A DNA stretch of 42,980 nucleotides from an uncultured Pelagibacteraceae bacterium (GTDB lineage Bacteria > Pseudomonadota > Alphaproteobacteria > Pelagibacterales > Pelagibacteraceae), in assembly GCA_902555065.1 (NCBI GenBank), contig CACDQQ010000007.1, forward strand, positions 1 to 42,980, given 5' to 3'. Numbering within the stretch: the first letter of the stretch is position 1; every line of letters starts with the position of its first letter. Positions 26,073 to 34,689 of this stretch are shown here, in pieces. Position numbers and translations under genes: made by a program. The notes beneath the pieces were generated by a model. It worked only from the letters and a program-made list of their open reading frames with translations, was not told the origin of the DNA and did no database searches.

Positions 26073-26840
26073 TTAGTTTTTTATATTATAACCCTTTTTT
26101 AATATGGCTGCCACCAGTGTCACACAAACAATTAAAAATAAAATCATTGTTGATATACTTATCCATATATTAAAATCTGATACTCCATAAAATGAAAACC
26201 TTAGTCCATTAACTAAATATACAACAGGATTAAAATATGTGACTGTCTGCCAAAAACTTGGGAGCATGTCTAGAGAGTACAAACTACCACCAAGGAAAAC
26301 CATTGGCGTTATAACTATTGTAGGAATTATAGACATTTGCTCGAAATTTTTGCTTAAGAGTCCAATCAAAAATCCAAACAATGCAAAAGTAAAAGCTACT
26401 AAGATTAATAGAAAAACCATTAGTAAAGGAAACTTTACATTTACCTCAGCAAAAAAAAGTGATGTAAAAAAAATCACTGCTGCTACTAATAATGTTTTTG
26501 TTGCCCCTGCTCCAACATAAGCTATAACAATCTCAGTTGTTGAAATTGGTGCAGCTAGTATTTCATAAATCGTTCCATTAAACTTTGGAAAAAATATTCC
26601 AAAAGAAGTGTTACTTATTGATTGAGTTAATAAGGTTAACATCAATAAACCAGGTACAATATAAGAACCGTAACTAATTCCATCAATGTTTTCGACATAA
26701 TCACCAATTACTGAACCAAAAACTATAAAGTATAAAGACGTTGATAAAACTGGCGAAAGAAGAGATTGAATTAATGTTCTTCTAAATCTATCCATTTCAT
26801 GAAAATAAATTGCTTTTAACGCATGAAAGTTAATCGTCAT
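26073..26840 (-). CDS. ABC-2 type transporter permease
   Basis: The 255-aa protein has six spans in ABC-2 exporter layout, with an N-terminal amphipathic helix (ALKAIYFHEMDRFRRTLIQS) and the conserved loop ISTTEIVIAYVGAGATK near residue 99. The FFNPVVYLVNGLRFSFYG motif near residue 205 is characteristic of the YadH/DrrB group. It overlaps the ATPase gene by 11 nt. The substrate is unknown; relatives export polysaccharides, lipids or drugs. Confidence 0.9.
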   Translation of the reverse strand: MTINFHALKAIYFHEMDRFRRTLIQSLLSPVLSTSLYFIVFGSVIGDYVENIDGISYGSYIVPGLLMLTLLTQSISNTSFGIFFPKFNGTIYEILAAPISTTEIVIAYVGAGATKTLLVAAVIFFTSLFFAEVNVKFPLLMVFLLILVAFTFALFGFLIGLLSKNFEQMSIIPTIVITPMVFLGGSLYSLDMLPSFWQTVTYFNPVVYLVNGLRFSFYGVSDFNIWISISTMILFLIVCVTLVAAILKKGYNIKN

Positions 26841-27765
26841 TGTTTTCCTTTACCAATGTAACAAAAATTTTCTCAAGGTTATTTTGCTCTGTCTTTAAAT
26901 CTCTCATTCGTAAACCTGCATTTTTTAGATCCTGAAGCATTTTAGTAATACCTGTTCTTTCTGCATGTAAATTATAATTATATATTAAAGAATATTTATC
27001 ATTTGAAATTGAGAGATTATACTCATCAAGCTCACTCGGAATACATTCAACTTTATCTTGTAATTCAATTGTTAATTTTTTATGTCCCATTTTTTTCAAT
27101 AAATCAATTTTATTATCTACGACGATAATTTCACCTTGATTGATAACTGCTACTCTATCAGCAATAGCTTCTGCTTCTTCGATATAGTGTGTTGTTAAAA
27201 TTATAGTTACACCAGTTTTTCTTAATCCCTCTACGACCTTCCACATATCTTTTCTTAACTCAACATCTACACCAGCTGTTGGTTCATCAAGAAATAAGAT
27301 TGAAGGTTCGTGTGATAAGGCTTTGGCAATCATCACTCTTCTTTTCATACCACCAGATAATTGGTTTAATCTTAAATCTTTCTTATCCCATAGACTGAAA
27401 TCTTTTAATATTTTTTCTATATGCTTAGGATTAGGTCCTTTGCCATATAATCCTCTTGAGTAAGAAACATTATTAAAAACTGTTTCAAATTGCTCAAGTG
27501 AAATTTCCTGTGGAACCAAACCTATTCTAGATCTTGTCTCTCTATAATCTTTTATTATATCATATCCATCTACAGTTATTTCACCAGAACTAGGTTTTAC
27601 AATTCCACAAACAATACTAATTAATGTAGTTTTGCCAGCACCATTAGGTCCTAGCATTGCAATTATTTCACCTTGTTTTATTTTTAAATCTACAGATTTT
27701 AAAGCATTAAAACCATTGTCATATACTTTAGATAAATTGTTTATTGTGATTAAATCTTTTGACAT
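26830..27765 (-). CDS. ABC exporter ATP-binding protein (YadG-like)
   Basis: This 311-aa ATPase has Walker A GPNGAGKT at residues 39-46, Q-loop VPQEISLEQF, signature LSGGMKRR near residue 139, Walker B ILFLDEPTAG and the H-switch TTHYIEEAE. A C-terminal extension of about 80 residues after position 225 is typical of DrrA/YadG-type exporters. It forms the exporter with the permease downstream. It is the first gene of a likely five-gene transcript reaching the TSUP permease. Confidence 0.93.
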   Translation of the reverse strand: MSKDLITINNLSKVYDNGFNALKSVDLKIKQGEIIAMLGPNGAGKTTLISIVCGIVKPSSGEITVDGYDIIKDYRETRSRIGLVPQEISLEQFETVFNNVSYSRGLYGKGPNPKHIEKILKDFSLWDKKDLRLNQLSGGMKRRVMIAKALSHEPSILFLDEPTAGVDVELRKDMWKVVEGLRKTGVTIILTTHYIEEAEAIADRVAVINQGEIIVVDNKIDLLKKMGHKKLTIELQDKVECIPSELDEYNLSISNDKYSLIYNYNLHAERTGITKMLQDLKNAGLRMRDLKTEQNNLEKIFVTLVKENNDD

Positions 27766-27797
27766 TTTTTAAAATCAAATTTGATATAGTGATATTT

Positions 27798-28241
27798 TTA
27801 GTGACAAGCAATGTTATATTTTTTTAATCTCCAGTAATTGTAAGGCCATGGAGTTAAAAAACCAGCAATAAGCATTATTGGAACTACCCACCAATTTAAA
27901 ATAGCTCCACCTGTTAAAATTACATCTGTGAGGTTCATGGCTATTTCCATACTGACCATTGATATAAAGCTCATACCAAGTGCAGTCTTAAATGCTTTAG
28001 AGAAGTTAAGATTTTGTCTTAGTAAGATTATTGTTTCTAAAATTATACTAGTAATCAATCCATTTATAATTGCTAAAGTCATAATACCTAAAACAGGAAA
28101 AGGAATTTTAGTAATTTGAAAAAATAAAATTGTTCCCAAATCTCCAATTGCGCATCCCAGTAGACACCAGCCAGTATTTTTAGCACTTCTTTTCCATGTA
28201 TGTTTACATGACCAATGAAACTTTATTGTCTCTGAACTCAT
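27798..28241 (-). CDS. DUF4396 membrane protein
   Basis: The 147-aa product has four spans and an N-terminal KFHWSCKHTWKRSAKNTGWC segment whose Cys/His residues recall the DUF4396 family of bacterial inner-membrane proteins. SMEIAMNLTD near residue 96 and the C-terminal LTPWPYNYWRLKKYNIACH are also family features. The function is unknown; Cys/His/Met content suggests metal contact, as an inference. It overlaps the cytochrome c gene by 4 nt and so belongs to the cytochrome transcript. Confidence 0.8.
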   Translation of the reverse strand: MSSETIKFHWSCKHTWKRSAKNTGWCLLGCAIGDLGTILFFQITKIPFPVLGIMTLAIINGLITSIILETIILLRQNLNFSKAFKTALGMSFISMVSMEIAMNLTDVILTGGAILNWWVVPIMLIAGFLTPWPYNYWRLKKYNIACH

Positions 28242-28666
28242 TGCTTGCTCATTTCTAAATGATATTCGTAAATATCATCTTTCCAATAGGACTTTATATA
28301 AGATAAAATATTGTCTATTCCTTCATCACTTATTTCATCTCCAAATCCCATCATTTTTCCTTCATAATTTTTTATTAATTTTGCAAATCCATATTTAATC
28401 ATTCTATGTAATAATTCATCGGTATGATGCCAAGTATGACCAGTACCATTCAATGGAGGTGCTTTTCTATGCCCATCTTCATCTAATCCTTGCCAATTTG
28501 TTGCTCCTGCTAAATTTGCTTGATGACAAGATACACAATACTGATTATATAATCCTTCCCCATTTTTAATTGCTTCGATAGAGTCTCTAGTTATTGGATA
28601 ATGAGAGTGAGAAAGTGCAACTTTGGAGTAAAGTAAAGTTATTATGATAAAAAAAAATATTCTCAT
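28238..28666 (-). CDS. Periplasmic class I cytochrome c
   Basis: The 142-aa precursor has a signal peptide (MRIFFFIIITLLYSKVALS) and one haem c site C44VSCH48, with a probable distal Met in EGKMMGFGDEIS near residue 105. The GEGLYNQYCVSCH and PPLNGTGHTWHH elements match small electron-carrier or sulfur/copper-associated cytochromes. I begin at ATG 28664-28666: the longer frame to 28705 would place 13 extra residues before the signal peptide and overlap the upstream gene. It lies 4 bases after the cytochrome c' stop. Confidence 0.85.
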   Translation of the reverse strand: MRIFFFIIITLLYSKVALSHSHYPITRDSIEAIKNGEGLYNQYCVSCHQANLAGATNWQGLDEDGHRKAPPLNGTGHTWHHTDELLHRMIKYGFAKLIKNYEGKMMGFGDEISDEGIDNILSYIKSYWKDDIYEYHLEMSKQ

Positions 28667-28670
28667 ATAA

Positions 28671-29114
28671 TTAGTGTGGCTTTCTAAATTTACTGTGACA
28701 AGCATTGCAATTTTTCCACATATACTGTTTTAAAGTAGCTCTTATATCATCACTTTCCTCTATAACACTTGCAAGCTTAATCATGTCATCTGAGGATTTT
28801 TGCATCAATGCATTAAATTCATCTTTATTTTCCCAGATGCTAAGTAATGCCTCTGTTCCATGTCCTTCTTTAGTATTTTCAGGAAAAAGGTTTAACAATT
28901 CTAAATAGTTTTCACTTACTTCTTTCATAAATTTACTAGCTTTCTCAAATTCTAAATCTTTTGATAAAATATCAACTCTTTTTGCTGTCTTATAATTTGC
29001 GCTAAATAATGATTTCCTTTTCTTAATTATATCTTTTACACTTTCTTCAGCATAAATATTAGTATTAACTGAGAAGATAAGTGTTACAAAAAATAGTATT
29101 TTTAAATGTCTCAT
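28671..29114 (-). CDS. Cytochrome c' family protein
   Basis: This 147-aa precursor has a signal peptide (MRHLKILFFVTLIFSVNTNIYA) and a four-helix-bundle sequence ending with the haem site C136NACH140 close to the C-terminus, the arrangement of class II cytochromes. The helices are rich in Lys/Glu (KKRKSLFSANYKTAKRVD). Cytochromes c' bind NO or donate electrons to b561-type partners. A b561 gene starts 19 bases away on the opposite strand, and c' and b561 are commonly paired. Confidence 0.87.
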   Translation of the reverse strand: MRHLKILFFVTLIFSVNTNIYAEESVKDIIKKRKSLFSANYKTAKRVDILSKDLEFEKASKFMKEVSENYLELLNLFPENTKEGHGTEALLSIWENKDEFNALMQKSSDDMIKLASVIEESDDIRATLKQYMWKNCNACHSKFRKPH

Positions 29115-29133
29115 AATATTTATAAAATAAAGT

Positions 29134-29658
29134 ATGAAAGATAATACAATACATCAATATAATTGGTTAGCTAAATTTTTTCATTGGTTCAGTTTTTTGA
29201 TTTTAATTTTTCAAATACCAATGGGATTTATATTAGTCAGACTTGACTTTTCAGAATTAAGAATAACAATTGAAAACATGCATGTTATTGTTGGTATAAC
29301 TGTATTTTACTTAACAATATTTAGACTGATTTTTAAATTTTTTAGTAAATCTCCAAAATTAATGCCTGCGTCATTTGTGGGACAAAAATTAATTGCCAAA
29401 TTAAATCATATATTTCTTTATGTCGCACTATTGACGATAACTACCTCAGGCATTTTTAAAAAGTTATTTAACGGAGAAAAATTAAACTTTTTTTTCTTCA
29501 AAGTAAGAATTGAGGACAACTTTGCCTTAGCAGATCAATTTTACAATATACATATAATTTCAAATTATACTTTAATTGTATTGATATCCTTACATATTTT
29601 TGCGGTTATATTTCATAAAATTTTCTTAAAAGAAAATATATTGAAAAGAATGACATAA
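29134..29658 (+). CDS. Cytochrome b561 family
   Basis: The 174-aa membrane protein has four spans with His residues placed for two b haems: KFFHWFSF near residue 16, NMHVIVG near residue 49, and HIISNYTLIVLISLHIFAV near residues 144-162. It begins with YNWLAKFFHW, the standard bacterial b561 N-terminus. It would move electrons between quinol and a periplasmic partner such as the c-type cytochromes encoded on the other strand. A thioredoxin-like gene follows by 16 bases. Confidence 0.9.
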   Translation: MKDNTIHQYNWLAKFFHWFSFLILIFQIPMGFILVRLDFSELRITIENMHVIVGITVFYLTIFRLIFKFFSKSPKLMPASFVGQKLIAKLNHIFLYVALLTITTSGIFKKLFNGEKLNFFFFKVRIEDNFALADQFYNIHIISNYTLIVLISLHIFAVIFHKIFLKENILKRMT

Positions 29659-29674
29659 TAACTAAATAAGCAAC

Positions 29675-30049
29675 ATGAAAAAAATTTTAATTATATTTAT
29701 TTTAATAATCATCCCAAAAATATCTATGGGGTCAGAAAAAACTACAAATTTTGATCTAAAAAAATTATTTGAAATTCAAAAATCTGGTAAAACAATTGTT
29801 ATTAATTCATGGAATAAATATTGTTCAACTTGTGCGGCTCAAACAAAAGTTTTTGATCAGGCTATGAAAGACTTTAAAGATGTAGAGTTTTTGTTTTACG
29901 AGCAAGATAAAAATAAAGATATAGCCAAAACTCTTGGGATAAATTATTGGACTACAATTGTAGTTTTCAAAGGTCAAAATGAAGTTGGAAGAGAAATGGG
30001 CTTAACCGACAAAGATCAAATATACAATCTTATAAATAAAGGTATATAA
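29675..30049 (+). CDS. Periplasmic thioredoxin-like protein
   Basis: The 124-aa precursor has a signal peptide (MKKILIIFILIIIPKISMG) and a thioredoxin fold with active-site C50STC53 in SWNKYCSTCAAQT. The cis-Pro loop is replaced by NYWTTIVVF, with Thr in place of Pro, which is unusual. It probably acts in the periplasm on disulfides or on haem/copper centres of the neighbouring cytochromes; that job is inferred. It lies 16 bases downstream of b561 and shares its direction. Confidence 0.82.
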   Translation: MKKILIIFILIIIPKISMGSEKTTNFDLKKLFEIQKSGKTIVINSWNKYCSTCAAQTKVFDQAMKDFKDVEFLFYEQDKNKDIAKTLGINYWTTIVVFKGQNEVGREMGLTDKDQIYNLINKGI

Positions 30050-30055
30050 TTCCTT

Positions 30056-30081
30056 TTTACCTCCCCTTTCGAGGAGGTGAA
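30056..30081 (+). terminator. Hairpin after thioredoxin-like gene, with SD-like strand
   Basis: Bases 30056-30064 pair with 30073-30081 (nine pairs including one wobble) across an 8-nt loop. The 3' strand is GGAGGTGA, an extended Shine-Dalgarno match, and the 5' strand is its anti-SD complement. It starts 6 bases past the stop, has no U tract, and the only nearby ATG (30105) is too far away for the SD to serve. Confidence 0.45.
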
Positions 30082-30204
30082 TTCAACAAAAAAGAGAGAA
30101 ATAAATGAATGTTAAATTCAGGAATAATTTTTTAAATTATGACTGCTATATAGAATTAATTTTTTTTTTGTCAATTTACGAAAAAGTAAGAGAAATTAGG
30201 GATT

Positions 30205-31323
30205 TTAGTTAAGCAAAGCTTTGTGAGCTGGTAAATAATCGTGGCCAAATACATCTGCTACAGCTTTGTGAGTAACGCCTCCTTTAAATACATTTAATCC
30301 TGCTTGAAAATTTTGATCATCATTTAAAGCTTTTAAGTAACCATCTTTTGCTAATTTAGATAAAAAAGGAAGTGTTGCTTTATTTAAGGCAATTGTTGAT
30401 GTTCTAGGAACACCACCAGGCATGTTTGCAACGCAATAATGAATTATATCATCTATTATAAAAGTTGGTTCTGCAAAAGTAGTTGGTTTGCTGGTTTCAA
30501 CACATCCTCCTTGATCAATTGCAACATCTACAATTACCGAACCTCTTTTCATTTTTTTTAACATATTCTTTGTAACTAATTTTGGTGCCTCAGCACCTGG
30601 TATCAAAACACCACCTACTAACAAATCACATTCAGAAATTAATTTTTCTAAATCAGTTTTATCACTTAAATTAGGTATTATTTTATCTCCAAACATTTGG
30701 GTAAGTTCGTTTAATCTTTTTTCAGATTTATCTACAATATTAACTTTGGCTTTCATGCCTGTTGCAATTATAGCAGCATTTTCTCCTACTACTCCACCTC
30801 CAAGTATAACTACATTTCCAGGCTCTACACCAGGAGCTCCTCCTAGCAAAAGACCACGGCCTTTTTGATTTTTTTCTAAACAATGTGCACCCGCTTGTAC
30901 TGACATTCTTCCAGCTACTGCACTCATTGGTGCTAACAAAGGAAGTCTTCCGTTATTATCTGTGACTGTTTCATAAGCGATGCATATTGATTTGCTGTCT
31001 ATTAAACCTTGTGTCAGTTCCTTGGCTGCAGCAAGATGAAGATACGTAAAGACAATTTGATTTTCTCTTATCATTTTTACTTCGCTAGATTGTGGTTCTT
31101 TGACTTTAACAATGATGTCGGAGTCGTTAAATATATCTTCAGCTGTATTAACTATTTTTGCTCCACTTGATACGTAATGATCGTTTTCAAATCCTGCTTC
31201 AAAACCTCCATTATTTTCAATTAAAACTTCGTGGCCATTAGAAGTTAATGTCTTTACACTTTCGGGAGTGAGTCCAATTCTATTTTCTTGAGGCTTTATT
31301 TCTTTTGGAACCCCGATTTTCAT
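30205..31323 (-). CDS. ald: Alanine dehydrogenase
   Basis: Ald oxidatively deaminates L-alanine to pyruvate and ammonium with NAD. The 372-aa length is normal. MKIGVPKEIKPQENRIGLTP at the N-terminus, the substrate-site K near TYLHLAAAKELT (residues 93-104), the Rossmann GAPGVEPGNVVILGGGVVG near residue 163 and the C-terminal catalytic HYCVANMPGGVPRTST near residue 291 are diagnostic. It lies 9 bases after tpa on the same strand; in taurine degradation Ald regenerates the pyruvate acceptor for Tpa and releases taurine nitrogen. Confidence 0.97.
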   Translation of the reverse strand: MKIGVPKEIKPQENRIGLTPESVKTLTSNGHEVLIENNGGFEAGFENDHYVSSGAKIVNTAEDIFNDSDIIVKVKEPQSSEVKMIRENQIVFTYLHLAAAKELTQGLIDSKSICIAYETVTDNNGRLPLLAPMSAVAGRMSVQAGAHCLEKNQKGRGLLLGGAPGVEPGNVVILGGGVVGENAAIIATGMKAKVNIVDKSEKRLNELTQMFGDKIIPNLSDKTDLEKLISECDLLVGGVLIPGAEAPKLVTKNMLKKMKRGSVIVDVAIDQGGCVETSKPTTFAEPTFIIDDIIHYCVANMPGGVPRTSTIALNKATLPFLSKLAKDGYLKALNDDQNFQAGLNVFKGGVTHKAVADVFGHDYLPAHKALLN

Positions 31324-31332
31324 AGAATTAAA

Positions 31333-32694
31333 TTAATTTTTTTTGCTTTTTGAATAGTTTGTAATACCAGTTCTTAGTTTCTCTATTATTTCATCAATAT
31401 GTTTTTTTTCACAGATAAACATTGGAGCAATAATTAAACAATCTCCAGTCGCTTTAAAGTTAACTCCTGCATCATAACAGTGTTTGAAACATGTAAATCC
31501 TGCTGCGCCAGGTTTTTTATGCATTTTAATATCAATACCACCCATCATTCCATAACCTCTTATGTTATCTACAACATCAATATCTTTTAAAGACATTAAA
31601 CCTTCTTGGAAATATGGAGATAAATTTTTTGCTCTATTAAAGATATCATCTTTTTCAAAAATATCTTGAACCGCTAAGCCTGCAGCTACTGAGACAGGAA
31701 TTCCAGAGTAAGTGTAACCATGAAATAATTCTATTGTTCCTTTTGGAGATCCATCCATAACTGTGTCATAAATTTCTTCTTTACACGCAACTGCACCTAA
31801 AGGACTTATTCCATTTGTTGTAGCTTTAGCCATTGTTATAATATCAGGTGTAACTCCGTATTCTTGAGATGCAAAAGGCGAACCTGTTCTTCCCCAACCT
31901 GTAATAACTTCGTCAAAAACTAATAAAATACCATGCTTATCGCAAATTTCTCTTAGTCTTTGTAAATATCCTTTTGGTGGAACTAAAGTTCCTGTTGATC
32001 CAGCAATTGGTTCAACAATGCAAGCTGCAATATTTTCTGAACCAAAATTTGTACAAATTCTCTCAAGATCTTCTGCCATCTCTGCGCCTGTTTCAGGTTG
32101 ACCTGAAACAAATTTATGTTCTGGTAAATGTGTATGTCTCATGTGAAGGACACCTGGCATCAAAACATTGGCAAATGTTTTCACGTTGTTAATCATTCCG
32201 CCAACAGAAGTAGCTCCGATATTCATTCCATGATAGCCTCTTTCTCTTCCAACAAACCTAAATCTATGTCCTTCACCTCTTGCTTTATGATATGCAACTG
32301 CAATTTTTATTGCAGTCTCAACAGCAGTAGATCCACAAATTGTATAAAAAATTCTATTTAAATTCCCCGGTGTATGTTTTGAAATTTTTGTTGCAAGTTC
32401 AAATGAACCTCCAAAACCTTGTTGAAATGGTTGAGCATAGTCTAATTTTTTTAATTGATTTGTAATTGCATTAATAATTTCTTCTCTTCCATGACCTAAA
32501 GGATTACAAAATAATCCCGAGCTTGCATCTATCTGAGTTTGACCTTGATGATTTTTTAAATAAACACCTTTTGCTTCTACAATCAATCTAGGAGACTCTT
32601 TAAAGTCTCTATTAGATGTAAATGGCATCCAATGTTCATTTAAAGAATTTGGTATTTGAGGTTTTTCTGAACTCATAATTATGTTTCGATTCAT
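31333..32694 (-). CDS. tpa: Taurine--pyruvate aminotransferase (class III)
   Basis: This class III omega-aminotransferase (453 aa) has the PLP-lysine region MAKATTNGISPLGAV near residue 285, GYHGMNIGATSVGG near residue 155, LVFDEVITGWGRTG near residue 256 and the substrate-site HWMPFTSNRDF N-terminus. Tpa transfers the amino group of taurine to pyruvate, giving sulfoacetaldehyde and alanine. Class III enzymes are similar, so beta-alanine or GABA use is possible; the ald partner, a divergent taurine-type transporter and xsc in the window decide for taurine. The ATG at 32674-32676 (MSSEKP) is an alternative start; neither start has a clear Shine-Dalgarno. Confidence 0.88.
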   Translation of the reverse strand: MNRNIIMSSEKPQIPNSLNEHWMPFTSNRDFKESPRLIVEAKGVYLKNHQGQTQIDASSGLFCNPLGHGREEIINAITNQLKKLDYAQPFQQGFGGSFELATKISKHTPGNLNRIFYTICGSTAVETAIKIAVAYHKARGEGHRFRFVGRERGYHGMNIGATSVGGMINNVKTFANVLMPGVLHMRHTHLPEHKFVSGQPETGAEMAEDLERICTNFGSENIAACIVEPIAGSTGTLVPPKGYLQRLREICDKHGILLVFDEVITGWGRTGSPFASQEYGVTPDIITMAKATTNGISPLGAVACKEEIYDTVMDGSPKGTIELFHGYTYSGIPVSVAAGLAVQDIFEKDDIFNRAKNLSPYFQEGLMSLKDIDVVDNIRGYGMMGGIDIKMHKKPGAAGFTCFKHCYDAGVNFKATGDCLIIAPMFICEKKHIDEIIEKLRTGITNYSKSKKN

Positions 32695-32867
32695 AGACTA
32701 ATTATATAAATTAACCAGTAAATTTTAGTCATACTTGCTATGTTAAATGACCGCAACTATAGGTTGTAACTTATGACTTTTGAAGCCTGTGTAATTTATT
32801 CATCATTTACTTAAAAGAAAATTTAAACTTAAATATCGATAATTAAATTTAATTAACAGGAGATGAA
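32695..32867. promoter_or_regulatory. Divergent tpa/tauA promoter region
   Basis: This gap separates divergently transcribed tpa and tauA and must hold both promoters. A small inverted repeat CAAC-TATAG-GTTG is centred at 32760 (32754-32766) and could be an operator for a taurine regulator. tauA has a good Shine-Dalgarno (AGGAGATGAA) just before its ATG. I cannot fix the -35/-10 boxes. Confidence 0.5.
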
Positions 32868-33809
32868 ATGAAAAAAATAATTAGTTTCATTTTAGGAAGT
32901 TTATTTGCTCTAAACTTAACAATCACAGCGGCAAACTCTGCTGCGAACGAAGTTAGAGTTGCATACTTTCTAGAGTGGCCAAGTCCAAATTTAGAGGATA
33001 TGCAAAAAAAAAATTTTGCTAAAGCTTTAGGAGTTCCAGTAAAATGGACAAACTTCACAAATGGTGGAGCAATGACAGATGCAATGTTAGCAGGAGATAT
33101 TGATATTTCTTACTCACAAGGTTTGGTACCATTTATTAATGCTGTAAAATCAAATGCACCTATCAAATTAGTTGATATTGCAATGGAATACGGAATGGGT
33201 GGAACAACTTGTGTAACATCTAATGCATCAGGAATAACAAAAGCAAATGCAACTGAATTAGAAGGTAAAAAAGTTGCTGTTCCGTTAGGTACTATGGCTG
33301 AGTACGTTTTCGACGAAAGTATGAAAGTTGTCGGAGCTGACAGAAGCAAAATGGATATTATTCAAATGGATCCAGAAGAAGGTGCGGCTGCATTAGTAAG
33401 TGGAGATGTAGTGATGGCATGTTTATTTGGTGGTAATTCTATCAAAGCTGCGGTTGCTGTAGGATCAAGACTTTTAACAGTTCAAGAAGCAAGAGATGCA
33501 GGTATTTTAGGAATAGATATAACTTCTGTAACAGACAAGTTTATGAAGGAAAATCCTGGAATGTTGAGAACTTTTATTGAAGTAACTCATGAAGCAAATG
33601 AAAGGTATAGAAATGGAAAAAGTGATATGAATTCTATGTCAAAAGCTTCAGAAATGAAAATTGCTGATATGAAAGACACTTTAAGTGGTTTCAAATTCTT
33701 AACTCCAGAAGAAACTAAAAAATCTATGGAAAGTGGAAACTTAGATGCATTCTTAAAAGGAATGGGAACTCCAGGTGGAGCAGTAGACACTAGTTTCTTA
33801 CCTTTATAA
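32868..33809 (+). CDS. tauA: Taurine-type ABC transporter substrate-binding protein (TauA)
   Basis: The 313-aa precursor has a signal peptide (MKKIISFILGSLFALNLTITAANSA) followed by a NitT/TauT-class periplasmic binding fold. VRVAYFLEWPSPNL, the GGAMTDAMLAGDIDISYSQG segment near residue 65 and the hinge stretch ELEGKKVAVPLGTMAEYVF near residue 130 are TauA-like. It should capture taurine or a related sulfonate and deliver it to TauBC. A terminator-like hairpin separates it from tauB, suggesting binding protein is made in excess. Adjacent tpa and ald support taurine. Confidence 0.88.
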   Translation: MKKIISFILGSLFALNLTITAANSAANEVRVAYFLEWPSPNLEDMQKKNFAKALGVPVKWTNFTNGGAMTDAMLAGDIDISYSQGLVPFINAVKSNAPIKLVDIAMEYGMGGTTCVTSNASGITKANATELEGKKVAVPLGTMAEYVFDESMKVVGADRSKMDIIQMDPEEGAAALVSGDVVMACLFGGNSIKAAVAVGSRLLTVQEARDAGILGIDITSVTDKFMKENPGMLRTFIEVTHEANERYRNGKSDMNSMSKASEMKIADMKDTLSGFKFLTPEETKKSMESGNLDAFLKGMGTPGGAVDTSFLPL

Positions 33810-33829
33810 TTTAAAGATTAAAATAATTA

Positions 33830-33863
33830 AATAGGCGCCAATTTTATTGGTGCCTATTTTTTT
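33830..33863 (+). terminator. Intergenic hairpin between tauA and tauB
   Basis: Bases 33830-33842 and 33846-33858 form a 13-bp stem (one G-T pair) with a TTT loop, followed by a run of seven T. This is a full intrinsic terminator located inside the tauABC run, so it probably gives partial read-through and higher tauA than tauBC expression. Confidence 0.88.
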
Positions 33864-33891
33864 AAGTAAATATTTTATATAAAGTCAACTA

Positions 33892-34689
33892 ATGAGTGAT
33901 TTAATATCTCAAAACTTAAACATGATTTTCAAAACTCCAAAAGGAGAGACTGTTCATGCTTTAAAAGATTTAAATTTCAAATTAAAAAAAGGAGAACTGT
34001 TAACTGTTCTTGGGCCCTCTGGTTGTGGAAAAACAACTTTATTAAATATTGCAGCTGGTTTCTTAAGACCAACATCTGGAAATATAACTTTGAACGGTAA
34101 AGAAATTGACGGGCCTGGAGTTGAAAGAGGCATGGTTTTTCAACAAGGTGCATTATTTGAATGGTTAACTGTTGCTGAAAACGTCAACTTTGGTCTTAGA
34201 ATGAAAAAAAAAGATCCTATAGAAACTTCAAAAAAAGTTGATGATTGGCTGGAGATTGTTGGCTTAAAAGGATTTGGAAATACCCCAACATATCAATTAT
34301 CTGGAGGAATGCAGCAAAGAGTAGCTCTTGCAAGGTGTTTAATTAATGATCCGGATTTGATTTTAATGGATGAGCCTTTAGGTGCCCTTGATGCTCTAAC
34401 AAGAGAAAAAATGCAATCTTTAGTTTTGAAAATTTGGAAAGAAACTGGAAAAACAATTATTTTAATTACACATTCAGTTGAAGAAGCACTACTGCTTGGT
34501 GAAAGGTTGTACGTAATGGCACCAAGACCAGGTAGGATACATAAAGAATATAATCTTCCATTTGCAGAGATGGGATTAAAAGAAGATTTAAGAGAAATAA
34601 AAAAAAATAAAGATTTTTCATCAAAAAGAGAAGAAATTTTATCCATGATTTGGAACATGGAGGAAGAAATTATGGGAAAAGAAAATTAA
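33892..34689 (+). CDS. tauB: Taurine ABC transporter ATPase (TauB)
   Basis: This 265-aa ATPase has Walker A GPSGCGKT at residues 41-48, Q-loop VFQQGALFEWLTV near residue 82, signature LSGGMQQRVALAR near residue 140, Walker B LILMDEPLGALD and the H-loop ITHSVEEAL. The FQQGALFEW and 200-residue layout fit the NitT/TauT family. Its stop is followed at once by the permease ATG (34690), so the two are coupled. Confidence 0.94.
   Translation: MSDLISQNLNMIFKTPKGETVHALKDLNFKLKKGELLTVLGPSGCGKTTLLNIAAGFLRPTSGNITLNGKEIDGPGVERGMVFQQGALFEWLTVAENVNFGLRMKKKDPIETSKKVDDWLEIVGLKGFGNTPTYQLSGGMQQRVALARCLINDPDLILMDEPLGALDALTREKMQSLVLKIWKETGKTIILITHSVEEALLLGERLYVMAPRPGRIHKEYNLPFAEMGLKEDLREIKKNKDFSSKREEILSMIWNMEEEIMGKEN

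Noticed and set aside
30105..30212. Plus-strand frame of 35 codons after the thioredoxin-like gene
   Set aside because: It has a weak ribosome site, no motif, and overlaps the 3' end of ald; probably chance.
34293..34658. Minus-strand frame of 121 codons inside tauB
   Set aside because: Antisense to the clear ABC ATPase motifs of tauB.
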